Below, piece by piece: positions 8,361-16,119 of a stretch of DNA of 35,356 bases. The translations under genes and the position numbers were made by a program. Numbering within the stretch: the first letter of the stretch is position 1; each line of letters starts with the position of its first letter. Source of the stretch: Alistipes sp. (GTDB lineage: Bacteria; Bacteroidota; Bacteroidia; Bacteroidales; Rikenellaceae). The stretch covers positions 1 to 35,356 of the forward strand of contig JAFZFP010000011.1 in NCBI GenBank assembly GCA_017555905.1, given 5' to 3'. Under the pieces are notes generated by a model that saw only the letters and a list, made by a program, of their open reading frames with translations, did no database searches and was not told where the DNA came from.

Positions 8361-9989
8361 TTATTTTCCGGCCTTCTCGTCACGATATTTGAGAGCCTCC
8401 TTGACGAAGCGTACGAACAATGGGTGTGGGTTCTCCGCTGTAGAGTGGTACTCTGGGTGGTACTGTGTACCTACGAACCAACGGTGTGTAGGGATCTCCA
8501 CAACCTCCACAAGGCCTGTGTCTGGGTTGAGACCTACGGCCTTCATACCTGCTGCCTCGAAGTCTGCGAGGAACTCGCTGTTGAACTCGTAGCGGTGACG
8601 GTGGCGCTCTACGACATTCTCCGAACCGTAAGCCTCCGCAGCGCGTGAACCCTTAGCCAAGTGGCAAGGGTAGCCACCAAGACGCATTGTACCGCCCTTA
8701 GCAGTAACCTTCTTCTGCTCCTCCATAAGGTCGATCACGGCGTGACGTGTCTGTGCCATCTCGCTTGAGTTAGCGTCGTTCCAGCCAATGACGTTGCGTG
8801 CGAACTCGATAACGGCACACTGCATACCGAGGCAGATACCGAAGAATGGTACGTCGTTCTCGCGAGCATAGCGCACAGCGATAAGTTTACCCTCGATACC
8901 ACGGTTGCCGAAACCTGGAGCAACCATAATTGCCGACATATCGCGCAACTGGTCGTTCACGTTGTCGAGGGTGAGGCGCTCAGAGTTTACGTAGTGCAAC
9001 TTAACCTTAACCTCGTTCACGGTACCAGCGTGGATGAATGACTCGCTGATAGATTTGTAAGCATCTGGCAACTCAGTGTACTTACCCACCAAGGCGATAT
9101 CAACGACGCTCTTAGGATTCTTGATGCGCTCAACGAAGGCCTCCCACTCACGAAGATCTGGCTCCTGGTCGGACTCAAGACCGAGTTTCTCGAGCAAAAC
9201 GCCATCGAGATTCTGAGCGTGCATACGCAAAGGTACCTCATAAATGGTAGGAACGTCGATAGACTCTACGACGGCCTCTGGGGCTACATTGCAGAAGAGG
9301 GCCACCTTGCGACGTACATCCTCGCCAAGGATATGCTCAGAACGCAATACCAAGACGTCAGGCTGCAAACCGTAAGACAACAACTCCTTTACTGAGTGCT
9401 GTGTAGGCTTAGTCTTAAGCTCGCCCGATGCCGCCATATATGGGATGAGGGTGAGGTGTACAAGCACTGTATTCTGGTAGCCGAGTTGGTAGCGCAACTG
9501 GCGCACTGACTCGATGAATGGCAATGACTCAATGTCGCCTACGGTACCACCAATCTCGGTGATGATGACGTCGTACTTCTTAGATGTGCCGAGAAGCTGG
9601 ATGCGACGCTTAATCTCGTCGGTGATATGAGGAACTACCTGCACGGTCTTACCCAAGAACTCACCGCTACGCTCCTTGTCGATAACACACTGGTAGATCT
9701 TACCTGTGGTTACGTTGTTGTTGCGAGTGGTCTGGATAGAGGTGAATCGCTCGTAGTGGCCCAAGTCGAGGTCGGTCTCGGTACCATCCTCAGTAACGTA
9801 GCACTCACCGTGCTCGTATGGGTTGAGCGTACCTGGGTCGATGTTGATATATGGGTCGAGTTTCTGTATTGTTACAGAGTAGCCACGTGCCTGGAGCAAA
9901 CGTGCGATAGATGCAGAGATAATACCCTTGCCAAGTGATGAGGCAACACCACCGGTTACGAAAATGTACTTAGGTTTTGAGAGTTTCAT
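8361..9989 (-). CDS. pyrG: CTP synthase (glutamine-hydrolysing)
   Basis: PyrG aminates UTP to CTP with ATP and glutamine, the last step of pyrimidine nucleotide synthesis in the cytoplasm. Length (542 residues) and domains match the family. The N-terminal synthetase domain has the P-loop region FVTGGVASSLGKGI (10-23) and the UTP/Mg region DPYINIDPGTLNPYEHGE (45-62). A class I glutamine amidotransferase domain runs from about 296 to 540. The glutaminase triad is visible as Cys386 in GICLGMQ and His511/Glu513 in TQYHPEYH. I see no clear promoter in the 58 bp separating it from the DUF349 gene upstream, so read-through from there is possible. Confidence 0.97.
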   Translation of the reverse strand: MKLSKPKYIFVTGGVASSLGKGIISASIARLLQARGYSVTIQKLDPYINIDPGTLNPYEHGECYVTEDGTETDLDLGHYERFTSIQTTRNNNVTTGKIYQCVIDKERSGEFLGKTVQVVPHITDEIKRRIQLLGTSKKYDVIITEIGGTVGDIESLPFIESVRQLRYQLGYQNTVLVHLTLIPYMAASGELKTKPTQHSVKELLSYGLQPDVLVLRSEHILGEDVRRKVALFCNVAPEAVVESIDVPTIYEVPLRMHAQNLDGVLLEKLGLESDQEPDLREWEAFVERIKNPKSVVDIALVGKYTELPDAYKSISESFIHAGTVNEVKVKLHYVNSERLTLDNVNDQLRDMSAIMVAPGFGNRGIEGKLIAVRYARENDVPFFGICLGMQCAVIEFARNVIGWNDANSSEMAQTRHAVIDLMEEQKKVTAKGGTMRLGGYPCHLAKGSRAAEAYGSENVVERHRHRYEFNSEFLADFEAAGMKAVGLNPDTGLVEVVEIPTHRWFVGTQYHPEYHSTAENPHPLFVRFVKEALKYRDEKAGK

Positions 9990-10047
9990 AACTTTATCTG
10001 TTTTTCTTCATTAATATCTTAGTTGTCTGTCTATATGCTTTATAGGG

Positions 10048-12003
10048 TTATGCGTTGTGCTGAGCCTCCTGCTCGTCGATGAGTTTGATCTTCTCGATAA
10101 TCTCAGCCATATCACGCTTCGAGCGCTCAATCTTTTCGCGAACGTCGGCAATCAACGTCTCGGCATTCTTCGACTTAGAGAAGAAACCGATGTTGTTCTC
10201 CAATAGGGCGATATCCTGCTCCAACTGGCGTACCTTGTTGAAGAGGCGCTCGCGCTCCGAACGTAGTTGGTTGCCACCCTTCATATTCGATACACGCTCA
10301 CGGAAACGGTTCATCGAGCGGTCGCGCTCCGAAGAGCGTAGCGTAGCGAACATACCATCCACAATCGCCTTGTACTCCTTCTGGATGGCATCCTTGAACT
10401 TGATAGGCACGAATCCAATCTGGCTCCAACGCTGCTGGAAACGCTTGATAGCCTCGAAACCTCCAGCCTTAACGTCGGCAGCCTTCATCTCCTCGAGGAG
10501 GGCCTGCTTAAGTTTGAGGTTCTCCTCGTGCTGGCTATCTACCGATGAGAAGTGAGCAGCCTTACGCTCGAAGAATTTGTCGCAAGCGGCACGGAAACGC
10601 TTCCAGATAGCGTCTGAGTGGCGACGTGCCACAGGACCCACCTGCTTCCAACGTGCCTGCAACGAGATAAGTTCCTCGGTAGCGTGTTTCCAATCCTCCG
10701 ACATAGCGATAGCCTCGGCCTCGGCACACAACTCCTGCTTGAGGGCCAAGTTATGCTCCATCTCGCTCTTCTGGCCTGAGTAGAAGTCGCGCTTGAGTTC
10801 AAAGAACTTGTCGCAAGCGGCACGGAAACGCTCGTAGATGCGGTTGTTATCCTTCTTTGGTGCGAAACCGATAGTCTTCCACACCTTCTGTATCTGAAGT
10901 AACTCCTCACTGGCCTTACTCCACTCCTTGCGAGAAAGGATAGGGCGGGCGAGCAATGCCTCAGTCTTCTCGCAGAGTTCCAACTTAAGGGCGAGGTTCT
11001 TCATCTGCTCGGCCTTAAGAGTCTCGAAATGCTCCTGGTGGCGCTTGTTGATACGGCTTGAAGCCTCCTTGAAACGCTCCCAAAGGGTCTCCTTAAATTC
11101 GATGGCTACGGGACCTGTCTCACGCCACTCGTCGTGGAGTTTCTGAAGTTTGCGGAAGGCCTCGACAACGTGGTTGTCAAGAACAAGTTCCTCGGCCTGC
11201 TCACAGAGGCTTAGTTTAATCTCGTAGTTCTTCTTGAGGTCGAGGTCGCGAAGTTCCTTGTTGATGCGGATGAAGTTGTAGAAGTTCTCGACGTGGAGGT
11301 TGTAGGTCTCCCAGAGATCCTTTACGTGCTGCTGAGGAACTAAGCCTGTCTCCTTCCAACGCTGCTGCAACTCGCGGAAACGTGCGAAGGTGGTATTCAT
11401 CGTCTCGTCAGAGTTGATGAGTTCCTTGAGTTCCTCGATGATATGAAGTTTCGTTTTGTAGTTCTCCTCCTTGTTAGCCTCGATAGTGGCGATGTGCTTG
11501 TCGCGCTCGTTGCGGTAGGTTGCGAAGAGTTCCTTGAAGCGTACCTCGAATGGGTCTGCCGAAGGGGTGAACTCCTCCTCGTTACCACCATTCTCAAGGA
11601 ATGCTTTGCGCTCGGCCTCCACCTTTGCGCGATGCTGCTTGTAGAAGGCAATCTTGATGGCCTCCACCACCGGACGAAGAGTCTGGATAGGTTTCTCCTC
11701 CAAGTTCTGAGCAAAGAGTGCCACGAGAGCCTCTTCGTTGAGGCCTGTGAGGTTGTCTGTCGAGGTTGGGGCTGATGCCTCCTCCTCGGTCTCCTCGCCA
11801 ATCTCGAGGCCTGCCTCGTTAGCGGCGAGTTCTGCATCCTCGTCGGCGAAGATCTCATTCATCTGCACCTCGACCTCCTCTACATTGCTGTCGGTGTGGT
11901 CGGTAGCGGTCTGCTCAGTAGTCACGGTAGTAGTCTGCGTATCTTCGGCAATGTTGCCGACAGGCTCCTCAGGAGCCGTAAGGATAATCTTTTCAGTAGC
12001 CAT
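10048..12003 (-). CDS. DUF349-repeat protein
   Basis: The 651-residue cytoplasmic protein has no signal peptide. It starts with an acidic, low-complexity tail (about residues 1-95, rich in Glu/Thr/Asp). Charged helical DUF349 units follow, recognisable by the recurring core W-K-x-[TV]-G-x-[VA]-P followed about 10-15 residues on by [IL]WxRF. I count five such cores: RWKETGLVPQ, EWRETGPVAI, VWKTIGFAPK, RWKQVGPVAR and RWSQIGFVPI. The C-terminus is a predicted coiled coil (RERLFNKVRQLEQDIALLENN). The ATG at 12003 is chosen because a start at 12099 would lie upstream of the promoter found at 12070-12100. The family is widespread in Bacteroidota and other bacteria but its biochemical role is not established. 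It should not be given a specific function from sequence. Confidence 0.85.
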   Translation of the reverse strand: MATEKIILTAPEEPVGNIAEDTQTTTVTTEQTATDHTDSNVEEVEVQMNEIFADEDAELAANEAGLEIGEETEEEASAPTSTDNLTGLNEEALVALFAQNLEEKPIQTLRPVVEAIKIAFYKQHRAKVEAERKAFLENGGNEEEFTPSADPFEVRFKELFATYRNERDKHIATIEANKEENYKTKLHIIEELKELINSDETMNTTFARFRELQQRWKETGLVPQQHVKDLWETYNLHVENFYNFIRINKELRDLDLKKNYEIKLSLCEQAEELVLDNHVVEAFRKLQKLHDEWRETGPVAIEFKETLWERFKEASSRINKRHQEHFETLKAEQMKNLALKLELCEKTEALLARPILSRKEWSKASEELLQIQKVWKTIGFAPKKDNNRIYERFRAACDKFFELKRDFYSGQKSEMEHNLALKQELCAEAEAIAMSEDWKHATEELISLQARWKQVGPVARRHSDAIWKRFRAACDKFFERKAAHFSSVDSQHEENLKLKQALLEEMKAADVKAGGFEAIKRFQQRWSQIGFVPIKFKDAIQKEYKAIVDGMFATLRSSERDRSMNRFRERVSNMKGGNQLRSERERLFNKVRQLEQDIALLENNIGFFSKSKNAETLIADVREKIERSKRDMAEIIEKIKLIDEQEAQHNA

Positions 12004-12069
12004 CGTTATATAGTTTATAAGTTGTTCGTGGTGAGTGGTTGCGCACGTGGCGTGCGTGTATAATTCGTG

Positions 12070-12100
12070 CAAATATACGAAATAATCGCCAATAAACAAA
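12070..12100 (-). promoter_or_regulatory. Promoter of the DUF349 gene
   Basis: On the minus strand TATATTTG (12070-12077) is the -7 element and TTTG (12097-12100) the -33 element, 19 nt apart. Transcription would start about 60 nt before the ATG at 12003. It may also serve pyrG downstream. Confidence 0.65.
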
Positions 12101-12280
12101 GCTTAACCTATATTTATTATTGGCCAATTTTGTAGATGGCTATGCGTGCTATGGATAAAAAGGATAAAAATGGATGATAAGGCGCATAACCATAAGATTA
12201 ATAAATAAATGTAGAAGAATATAAAAATAATCGGTTTGGAAGGGTCGAAAATGGGGTGTGAAAAAAAAGTAAAGAATTGG

Positions 12281-12311
12281 TTGGAAAGTCGGGTGAAAAT
12301 TACTATCTTTG
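12281..12311 (+). promoter_or_regulatory. Promoter of ackA-ptb-buk
   Basis: TTGG (12281-12284) and TATCTTTG (12304-12311) have the 19-nt spacing expected of a strong Bacteroidota promoter. The strong codon bias of the three genes downstream fits high expression. Confidence 0.7.
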
Positions 12312-12378
12312 TTGTGCTATTGGGCCTATTATGCCCGAGACATCTCTCGAAACATTTGATAACTAAATAATAATTGCA

Positions 12379-13581
12379 ATGGTAATTTTGGTTCTTAACT
12401 GCGGTAGTTCATCTATCAAGTATCAGGTACTTGATGTTGTGGATGCATCGCAGACGCTCTTGGCCAAGGGTCTTGTAGAGCGTATTGGTCTTGCTGAGGG
12501 TGATCTTACACACAAGCCACAGGGCAAGGATAAGTATGAGTTGAAGTGTCCAATTCCTGATCACACAACAGGTATTCGTCTTGTTCTCGATGCTTTGACA
12601 CATCCTGAGCACGGCGTTATTAAGTCGCTTGATGAACTTAAGGCTGCTGGTCATCGTGTTGCTCACGGTGGCGAGTTCTTCTCTGATAGTTGTCTTGTTG
12701 ATGATGAGGTTAAGGCAAAGATTGAGTCATTGTATTCTATCGCACCTTTGCACAACCCAGCAAACCTTGAGGGTATCCTCTCTATGGAGAAGGTGTTGCC
12801 AGGTATTAAGCAGGTAGCTGTATTCGATACATCATTCCACCACACGATCCCTGCTATCAACTACTTGTATGCAGTTCCTTACGAGTACTACGAGAAGTAT
12901 CGCGTTCGTAAGTATGGTTTCCACGGCACAAGCCACAAGTTCGTTGCACGTGTAGGTGCTGAGATGTTTGGTCTCGACTTCGAGAACTCAAAGATTGTTA
13001 CTTGCCACATCGGTAATGGTGCCTCTGTTACTGCTATCAAGAATGGTAAGTCGTTCGATACCTCTATGGGCTTCTCTCCACTCGATGGTCTTGTGATGGG
13101 TACTCGCGCAGGTTCTATGGATGTTAGCGCTGCTACTTATATCGCAGAGAAGGAGGGTATGTCTTATAAGGAACTCGACAATATGCTCAATAAGAAGTCG
13201 GGTGTTCAGGGTATCACAGGTATCTCAAGCGATATGCGTGATATCGACGCTGCTTACGACGAGGGCAACGAGCGCGCTATCATCGCTCGCGATATGTACT
13301 GCAACCGCATCAAGAAGTTTGTGGGTGAGTACGCTGCTGAGATGGGCGGTGTAGATCTCGTAATCTTCACTGGTGGTGTTGGTGAGAACTCTCCTGAGGT
13401 ACGTGAGTACGTTTTGAGCAATATGGAGTTTATGGGCATAGAGTTTGATGCCGTTCGTAACCGTGGTAAGCGTGGTACCGACTATGAGATCTCTAAGGAG
13501 GGCTCACGTGTTAAGGCTGCCGTTATCTGCACCGACGAGGAGTTGGTAATTGCTAAGGACACTTACCGTTTGACAAAGTAA
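12379..13581 (+). CDS. ackA: Acetate kinase
   Basis: AckA interconverts acetyl phosphate + ADP with acetate + ATP, the substrate-level phosphorylation step of acetate fermentation. The 400-residue protein matches the family length. ASKHA-fold signatures are visible: LNCGSSSIKYQV at the N-terminus, AHGG near residue 95, GFHGTSHKFV, the block CHIGNGASVTAI with MGFSPLDGLVMGTRAGSMD, and FTGGVGENSPEVREYV near the C-terminus. Codon use is strongly biased (AAG, GGT, GTT), unlike the neighbouring envelope genes, indicating high expression. It heads an operon with ptb (34-bp gap) and buk (35-bp gap). A phosphotransacetylase of the Pta type is not in this window, so the downstream acyltransferase may or may not supply its substrate. 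Confidence 0.97.
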   Translation: MVILVLNCGSSSIKYQVLDVVDASQTLLAKGLVERIGLAEGDLTHKPQGKDKYELKCPIPDHTTGIRLVLDALTHPEHGVIKSLDELKAAGHRVAHGGEFFSDSCLVDDEVKAKIESLYSIAPLHNPANLEGILSMEKVLPGIKQVAVFDTSFHHTIPAINYLYAVPYEYYEKYRVRKYGFHGTSHKFVARVGAEMFGLDFENSKIVTCHIGNGASVTAIKNGKSFDTSMGFSPLDGLVMGTRAGSMDVSAATYIAEKEGMSYKELDNMLNKKSGVQGITGISSDMRDIDAAYDEGNERAIIARDMYCNRIKKFVGEYAAEMGGVDLVIFTGGVGENSPEVREYVLSNMEFMGIEFDAVRNRGKRGTDYEISKEGSRVKAAVICTDEELVIAKDTYRLTK

Positions 13582-13615
13582 AAAATATTATAAAACAATA
13601 AAACCTAAAACTGTT

Positions 13616-14518
13616 ATGATTAAGCATTTGGACGAACTCGTTGCTGCTGCCGTAGCACGTGGTAAGAAGAAGATGATTGTTGCCTATGGTCAGGATACTC
13701 ACTCTATCGGTGCTACCGATATGGCTATCAAGGCTGGTCTTGCTGAGGTTACTTTGGTTGGTGATCCAGAGGAGATTAAGAAGTCTTGCGAGGCTGAGGG
13801 TGTAGATATCAATCAGTACACTATCATTCCTGAGTCAGAGGATGTAAAGGCTGTTGAGATTGCTGTTAAGGCTGTTCACAATGGCGAGTACGACGTATTG
13901 ATGAAGGGTGTAGTTCCTACAGATAAGTATATGCGTGGTATCTTGAACAAGGAGTGGGGTTTGTTGCCTGCAGGTACTGTTTTGAGCCACGTTACTGTTT
14001 TGGAGGTTCCAGCATACCACAAGTTGCTCGTAGTTAGTGACGTAGCTGTTCTTCCTTGCCCATCTTTGGAGCAGAAAAAGCAGATTGCTAAGTACCTCAT
14101 TCAGACAGCTAACAACCTCGGTATCGAGTGTCCTAAGGTAGCTTTGTTGGCTCCAAGTGAGCAGTTGCTTCCAAAGGTAGTTAGCTCAGTTGAGGCTAAG
14201 GAGCTCTCTGACTTGGGTCAGGCAGGTGAGTTGGGCAACGCTTTGTTCCAGGGTCCTTTGGCATTGGACGTTGCTATCGACGAGGAGTCAGTTAAGATTA
14301 AGAAACTTACAGGTCCTGTTGCAGGTGATGCAGACTGTATGTTGTTCCCTAACCTCGAGTCTGGTAACGTATTCTTCAAGGCTTGCTCTAAGTTTGGTGG
14401 TGCTGAGTTGGCAGCTATGGTTGCAGGTCCTACTGCTCCTTGCGTGCTTACTTCACGTGGCGACTCAACTAAGACTAAGCTTTACTCTATCGCGTTGGCT
14501 TGTTTGTCAGCAAAATAG
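13616..14518 (+). CDS. ptb: Phosphate butyryltransferase-type phosphotransacylase
   Basis: The enzyme family converts acyl-CoA + phosphate to acyl phosphate + CoA. The Ptb branch prefers butyryl-, isobutyryl- or isovaleryl-CoA. The 300-residue length and the opening KKKMIVAYGQDTHSIGATDMAI differ from Pta. Family blocks are present: VLMKGVVPTDKYMRGIL (about 98-115), HVTVLEVPAYHKLLVVSDVAV, and a C-terminal AAMVAGPTAPCVLTSRGDS that forms the phosphate/CoA site. It lies between acetate kinase and butyrate kinase with short gaps and shares their codon bias. Chain-length preference cannot be read from the sequence, and branched-chain acyl-CoA from amino acids is as likely a substrate as butyryl-CoA. 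Confidence 0.88.
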   Translation: MIKHLDELVAAAVARGKKKMIVAYGQDTHSIGATDMAIKAGLAEVTLVGDPEEIKKSCEAEGVDINQYTIIPESEDVKAVEIAVKAVHNGEYDVLMKGVVPTDKYMRGILNKEWGLLPAGTVLSHVTVLEVPAYHKLLVVSDVAVLPCPSLEQKKQIAKYLIQTANNLGIECPKVALLAPSEQLLPKVVSSVEAKELSDLGQAGELGNALFQGPLALDVAIDEESVKIKKLTGPVAGDADCMLFPNLESGNVFFKACSKFGGAELAAMVAGPTAPCVLTSRGDSTKTKLYSIALACLSAK

Positions 14519-14553
14519 TAGGGTAGTTTTAAATAATTAAAGAGAGTTATACA

Positions 14554-15621
14554 ATGGCTTATAATATTTTGACTATCAACCCTGGTTCAACCTCAACAAA
14601 GGTTGCGTTGTTCCAGGATATGGAGCAGGTGAAGACCTTGAAGTTGAGCCACTCAGCAGAGGAGATTGCACGTTTTGCATCTGTTGCTGACCAGCTTGAT
14701 TGGCGTTTGGAGATTATCCTCGACGCTTTGAAGGCTGATGGTATCGACCTCAAGTCGTTGGATGCTGTTATTGGTCGTGGTGGTTTGATGCGCCCAATCG
14801 AGGGTGGTGTTTACCGCGTAGGTGAGACTATGATTGCTGACCTCGCAGCACCTAAGCGTCAGCACGCCAGCAACCTTGGTGCGCTTATCGCACGTCGCAT
14901 CGCTGACGAGGCAGGTGTTGAGGCTTATATCGCTGACCCTGTTGTTGTTGATGAGCTTCAGGATATGGCACGTGTTAGCGGTCTTAAGGAGCTTCCACGT
15001 CGCTCTATCTTCCACGCCTTGAACCAGAAGGCTATTGCTCGTCGCTATGCTAAGGAGATTGGTCGTCCTTATGAGGAACTCAACCTCGTAGTAGTGCATA
15101 TGGGTGGTGGTATCTCTGTTTCTGCTCACTACCAGGGTCGTGTTATCGACACCAACAACGCTCTCGATGGTGATGGCCCAATCGCTCCAGAGCGTGCAGG
15201 TACACTTCCTGCAGGGGACTTGGTAGATTTGTGCTTCTCTGGTAAGTACGACAAGGCTGAGATCAAGAAGTTGTTGGCAGGTAAGGGTGGTCTTGTAGAT
15301 CACGTTAATTGCAACAATGTTCAGGAACTCAACGAGGTACGTGCTGCTGGTGGCGACCAGGAGGCTCGCTTTATGCTCGACACTATGTCATACTCTGTTG
15401 CTAAGTGGATTGGCGAGATGGCAGTAGTATTGAAGGGTAAGGTTGATGCTATTCTCTTGACTGGTGGTATTGCTTGGAACGACTGCGTTAATGATGTTAT
15501 CGTAGATTACTGTAAGTTCCTCGCTCCTATCAAGATTTACCCTGGTGAGAACGAGTTGGAGTCGTTGGCGGAGAACGCTTTGCGTGTACTTCGTGGCGAG
15601 ACCACTGCAAAGGAGTATTAA
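14554..15621 (+). CDS. buk: Butyrate kinase (or branched-chain fatty acid kinase)
   Basis: Buk is an ASKHA-fold kinase making ATP and a short-chain fatty acid from the acyl phosphate produced by Ptb. The 355-residue length is typical of the family. Motifs: ILTINPGSTSTKVALFQD at the N-terminus (phosphate-1), GRGGLMRPIEGGVYRV, the second phosphate motif VVVHMGGGISVSAH, and TGGIAWND near residue 308 (adenosine motif). The order ackA-ptb-buk suggests that acetate and C4/C5 acid production are co-expressed. No butyryl-CoA synthesis genes are in the window, so butyrate as final product is only one option. Confidence 0.92.
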   Translation: MAYNILTINPGSTSTKVALFQDMEQVKTLKLSHSAEEIARFASVADQLDWRLEIILDALKADGIDLKSLDAVIGRGGLMRPIEGGVYRVGETMIADLAAPKRQHASNLGALIARRIADEAGVEAYIADPVVVDELQDMARVSGLKELPRRSIFHALNQKAIARRYAKEIGRPYEELNLVVVHMGGGISVSAHYQGRVIDTNNALDGDGPIAPERAGTLPAGDLVDLCFSGKYDKAEIKKLLAGKGGLVDHVNCNNVQELNEVRAAGGDQEARFMLDTMSYSVAKWIGEMAVVLKGKVDAILLTGGIAWNDCVNDVIVDYCKFLAPIKIYPGENELESLAENALRVLRGETTAKEY

Positions 15622-15623
15622 TT

Positions 15624-15662
15624 TATTGTGGCGAGGGTCGCGCGTGTGGCCTTCGCACAATA
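15624..15662 (+). other. Strong intercistronic hairpin between buk and aroQ
   Basis: Positions 15624-15639 pair with 15648-15662 in 15 base pairs, counting G-T pairs and one bulged G, closing an 8-nt loop. The tail is not a T-tract, so this is more likely an mRNA-stabilising or attenuating hairpin at the end of the highly expressed buk than a classical terminator. Confidence 0.6.
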
Positions 15663-15683
15663 GGTTGTTACAATAATTGTAGA

Positions 15684-16100
15684 ATGAATATTTTAATTAT
15701 CAACGGTGCGAACCTCAATTTATTGGGTGTTCGACAGCCTGAGATATACGGACGTGAGAGCTTCGAGGACTACCTCGGGGCTCTTCGCGCACGTTATCCA
15801 GAGCATACTATAGATTACTACCAGTCGAACATCGAGGGAGAGTTGGTAGATGCACTCCAGAGGGCTGATTCTAAGTACGATGGCATAGTGCTTAATGCGG
15901 GTGGTTATACCCATACGTCGGTGGTGTTGCGCGATGCTATTTCGGCGATTGCAACGCCTGTTGTCGAGGTGCATATATCACAGATTCTTGCTCGCGAGGA
16001 GTTCCGTCATATTTCGCTCATAGCACCCGTAGCAGCGGGTACTATTACGGGCTTTGGTATGGACTCGTATCGCTTGGCGGTAGAGTATCTCGTGGGGTAG
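15684..16100 (+). CDS. aroQ: 3-dehydroquinate dehydratase, type II
   Basis: AroQ removes water from 3-dehydroquinate in the shikimate pathway; the type II enzyme is a cytoplasmic dodecamer. At 138 residues it is typical in length. The family signature NGANLNLLGVRQPEIYG at the N-terminus contains the catalytic Tyr (in EIYG). The usual GPN is GAN here, a common variant. Substrate-binding NAGGYTHTS and the catalytic-His block VEVHISQILAREEFRHIS, followed by GTITGFGMDSY, complete the set. It follows buk by 62 bp with a strong hairpin in between and precedes a polysaccharide flippase by 19 bp. Confidence 0.95.
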   Translation: MNILIINGANLNLLGVRQPEIYGRESFEDYLGALRARYPEHTIDYYQSNIEGELVDALQRADSKYDGIVLNAGGYTHTSVVLRDAISAIATPVVEVHISQILAREEFRHISLIAPVAAGTITGFGMDSYRLAVEYLVG

Positions 16101-16119
16101 TGAAAGAGGTTTAGTCGCT

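Larger units (their letters stand above)
12004..12378. other. Divergent intergenic region between the DUF349 gene and ackA
   Basis: No protein gene is supported here. It holds a minus-strand promoter (12070-12100) for the DUF349 gene and a plus-strand promoter (12281-12311) for ackA-ptb-buk. The stretch between them is A/T-rich and contains a perfect 10-bp palindrome ATTGGCCAAT (12119-12128), which may be a regulator site. The ackA leader is about 60 nt. Confidence 0.6.

Noticed and set aside
14653-15303. Minus-strand open frame of 216 codons opposite buk
   Set aside because: It is a shadow of butyrate kinase; the buk frame has complete kinase motifs.
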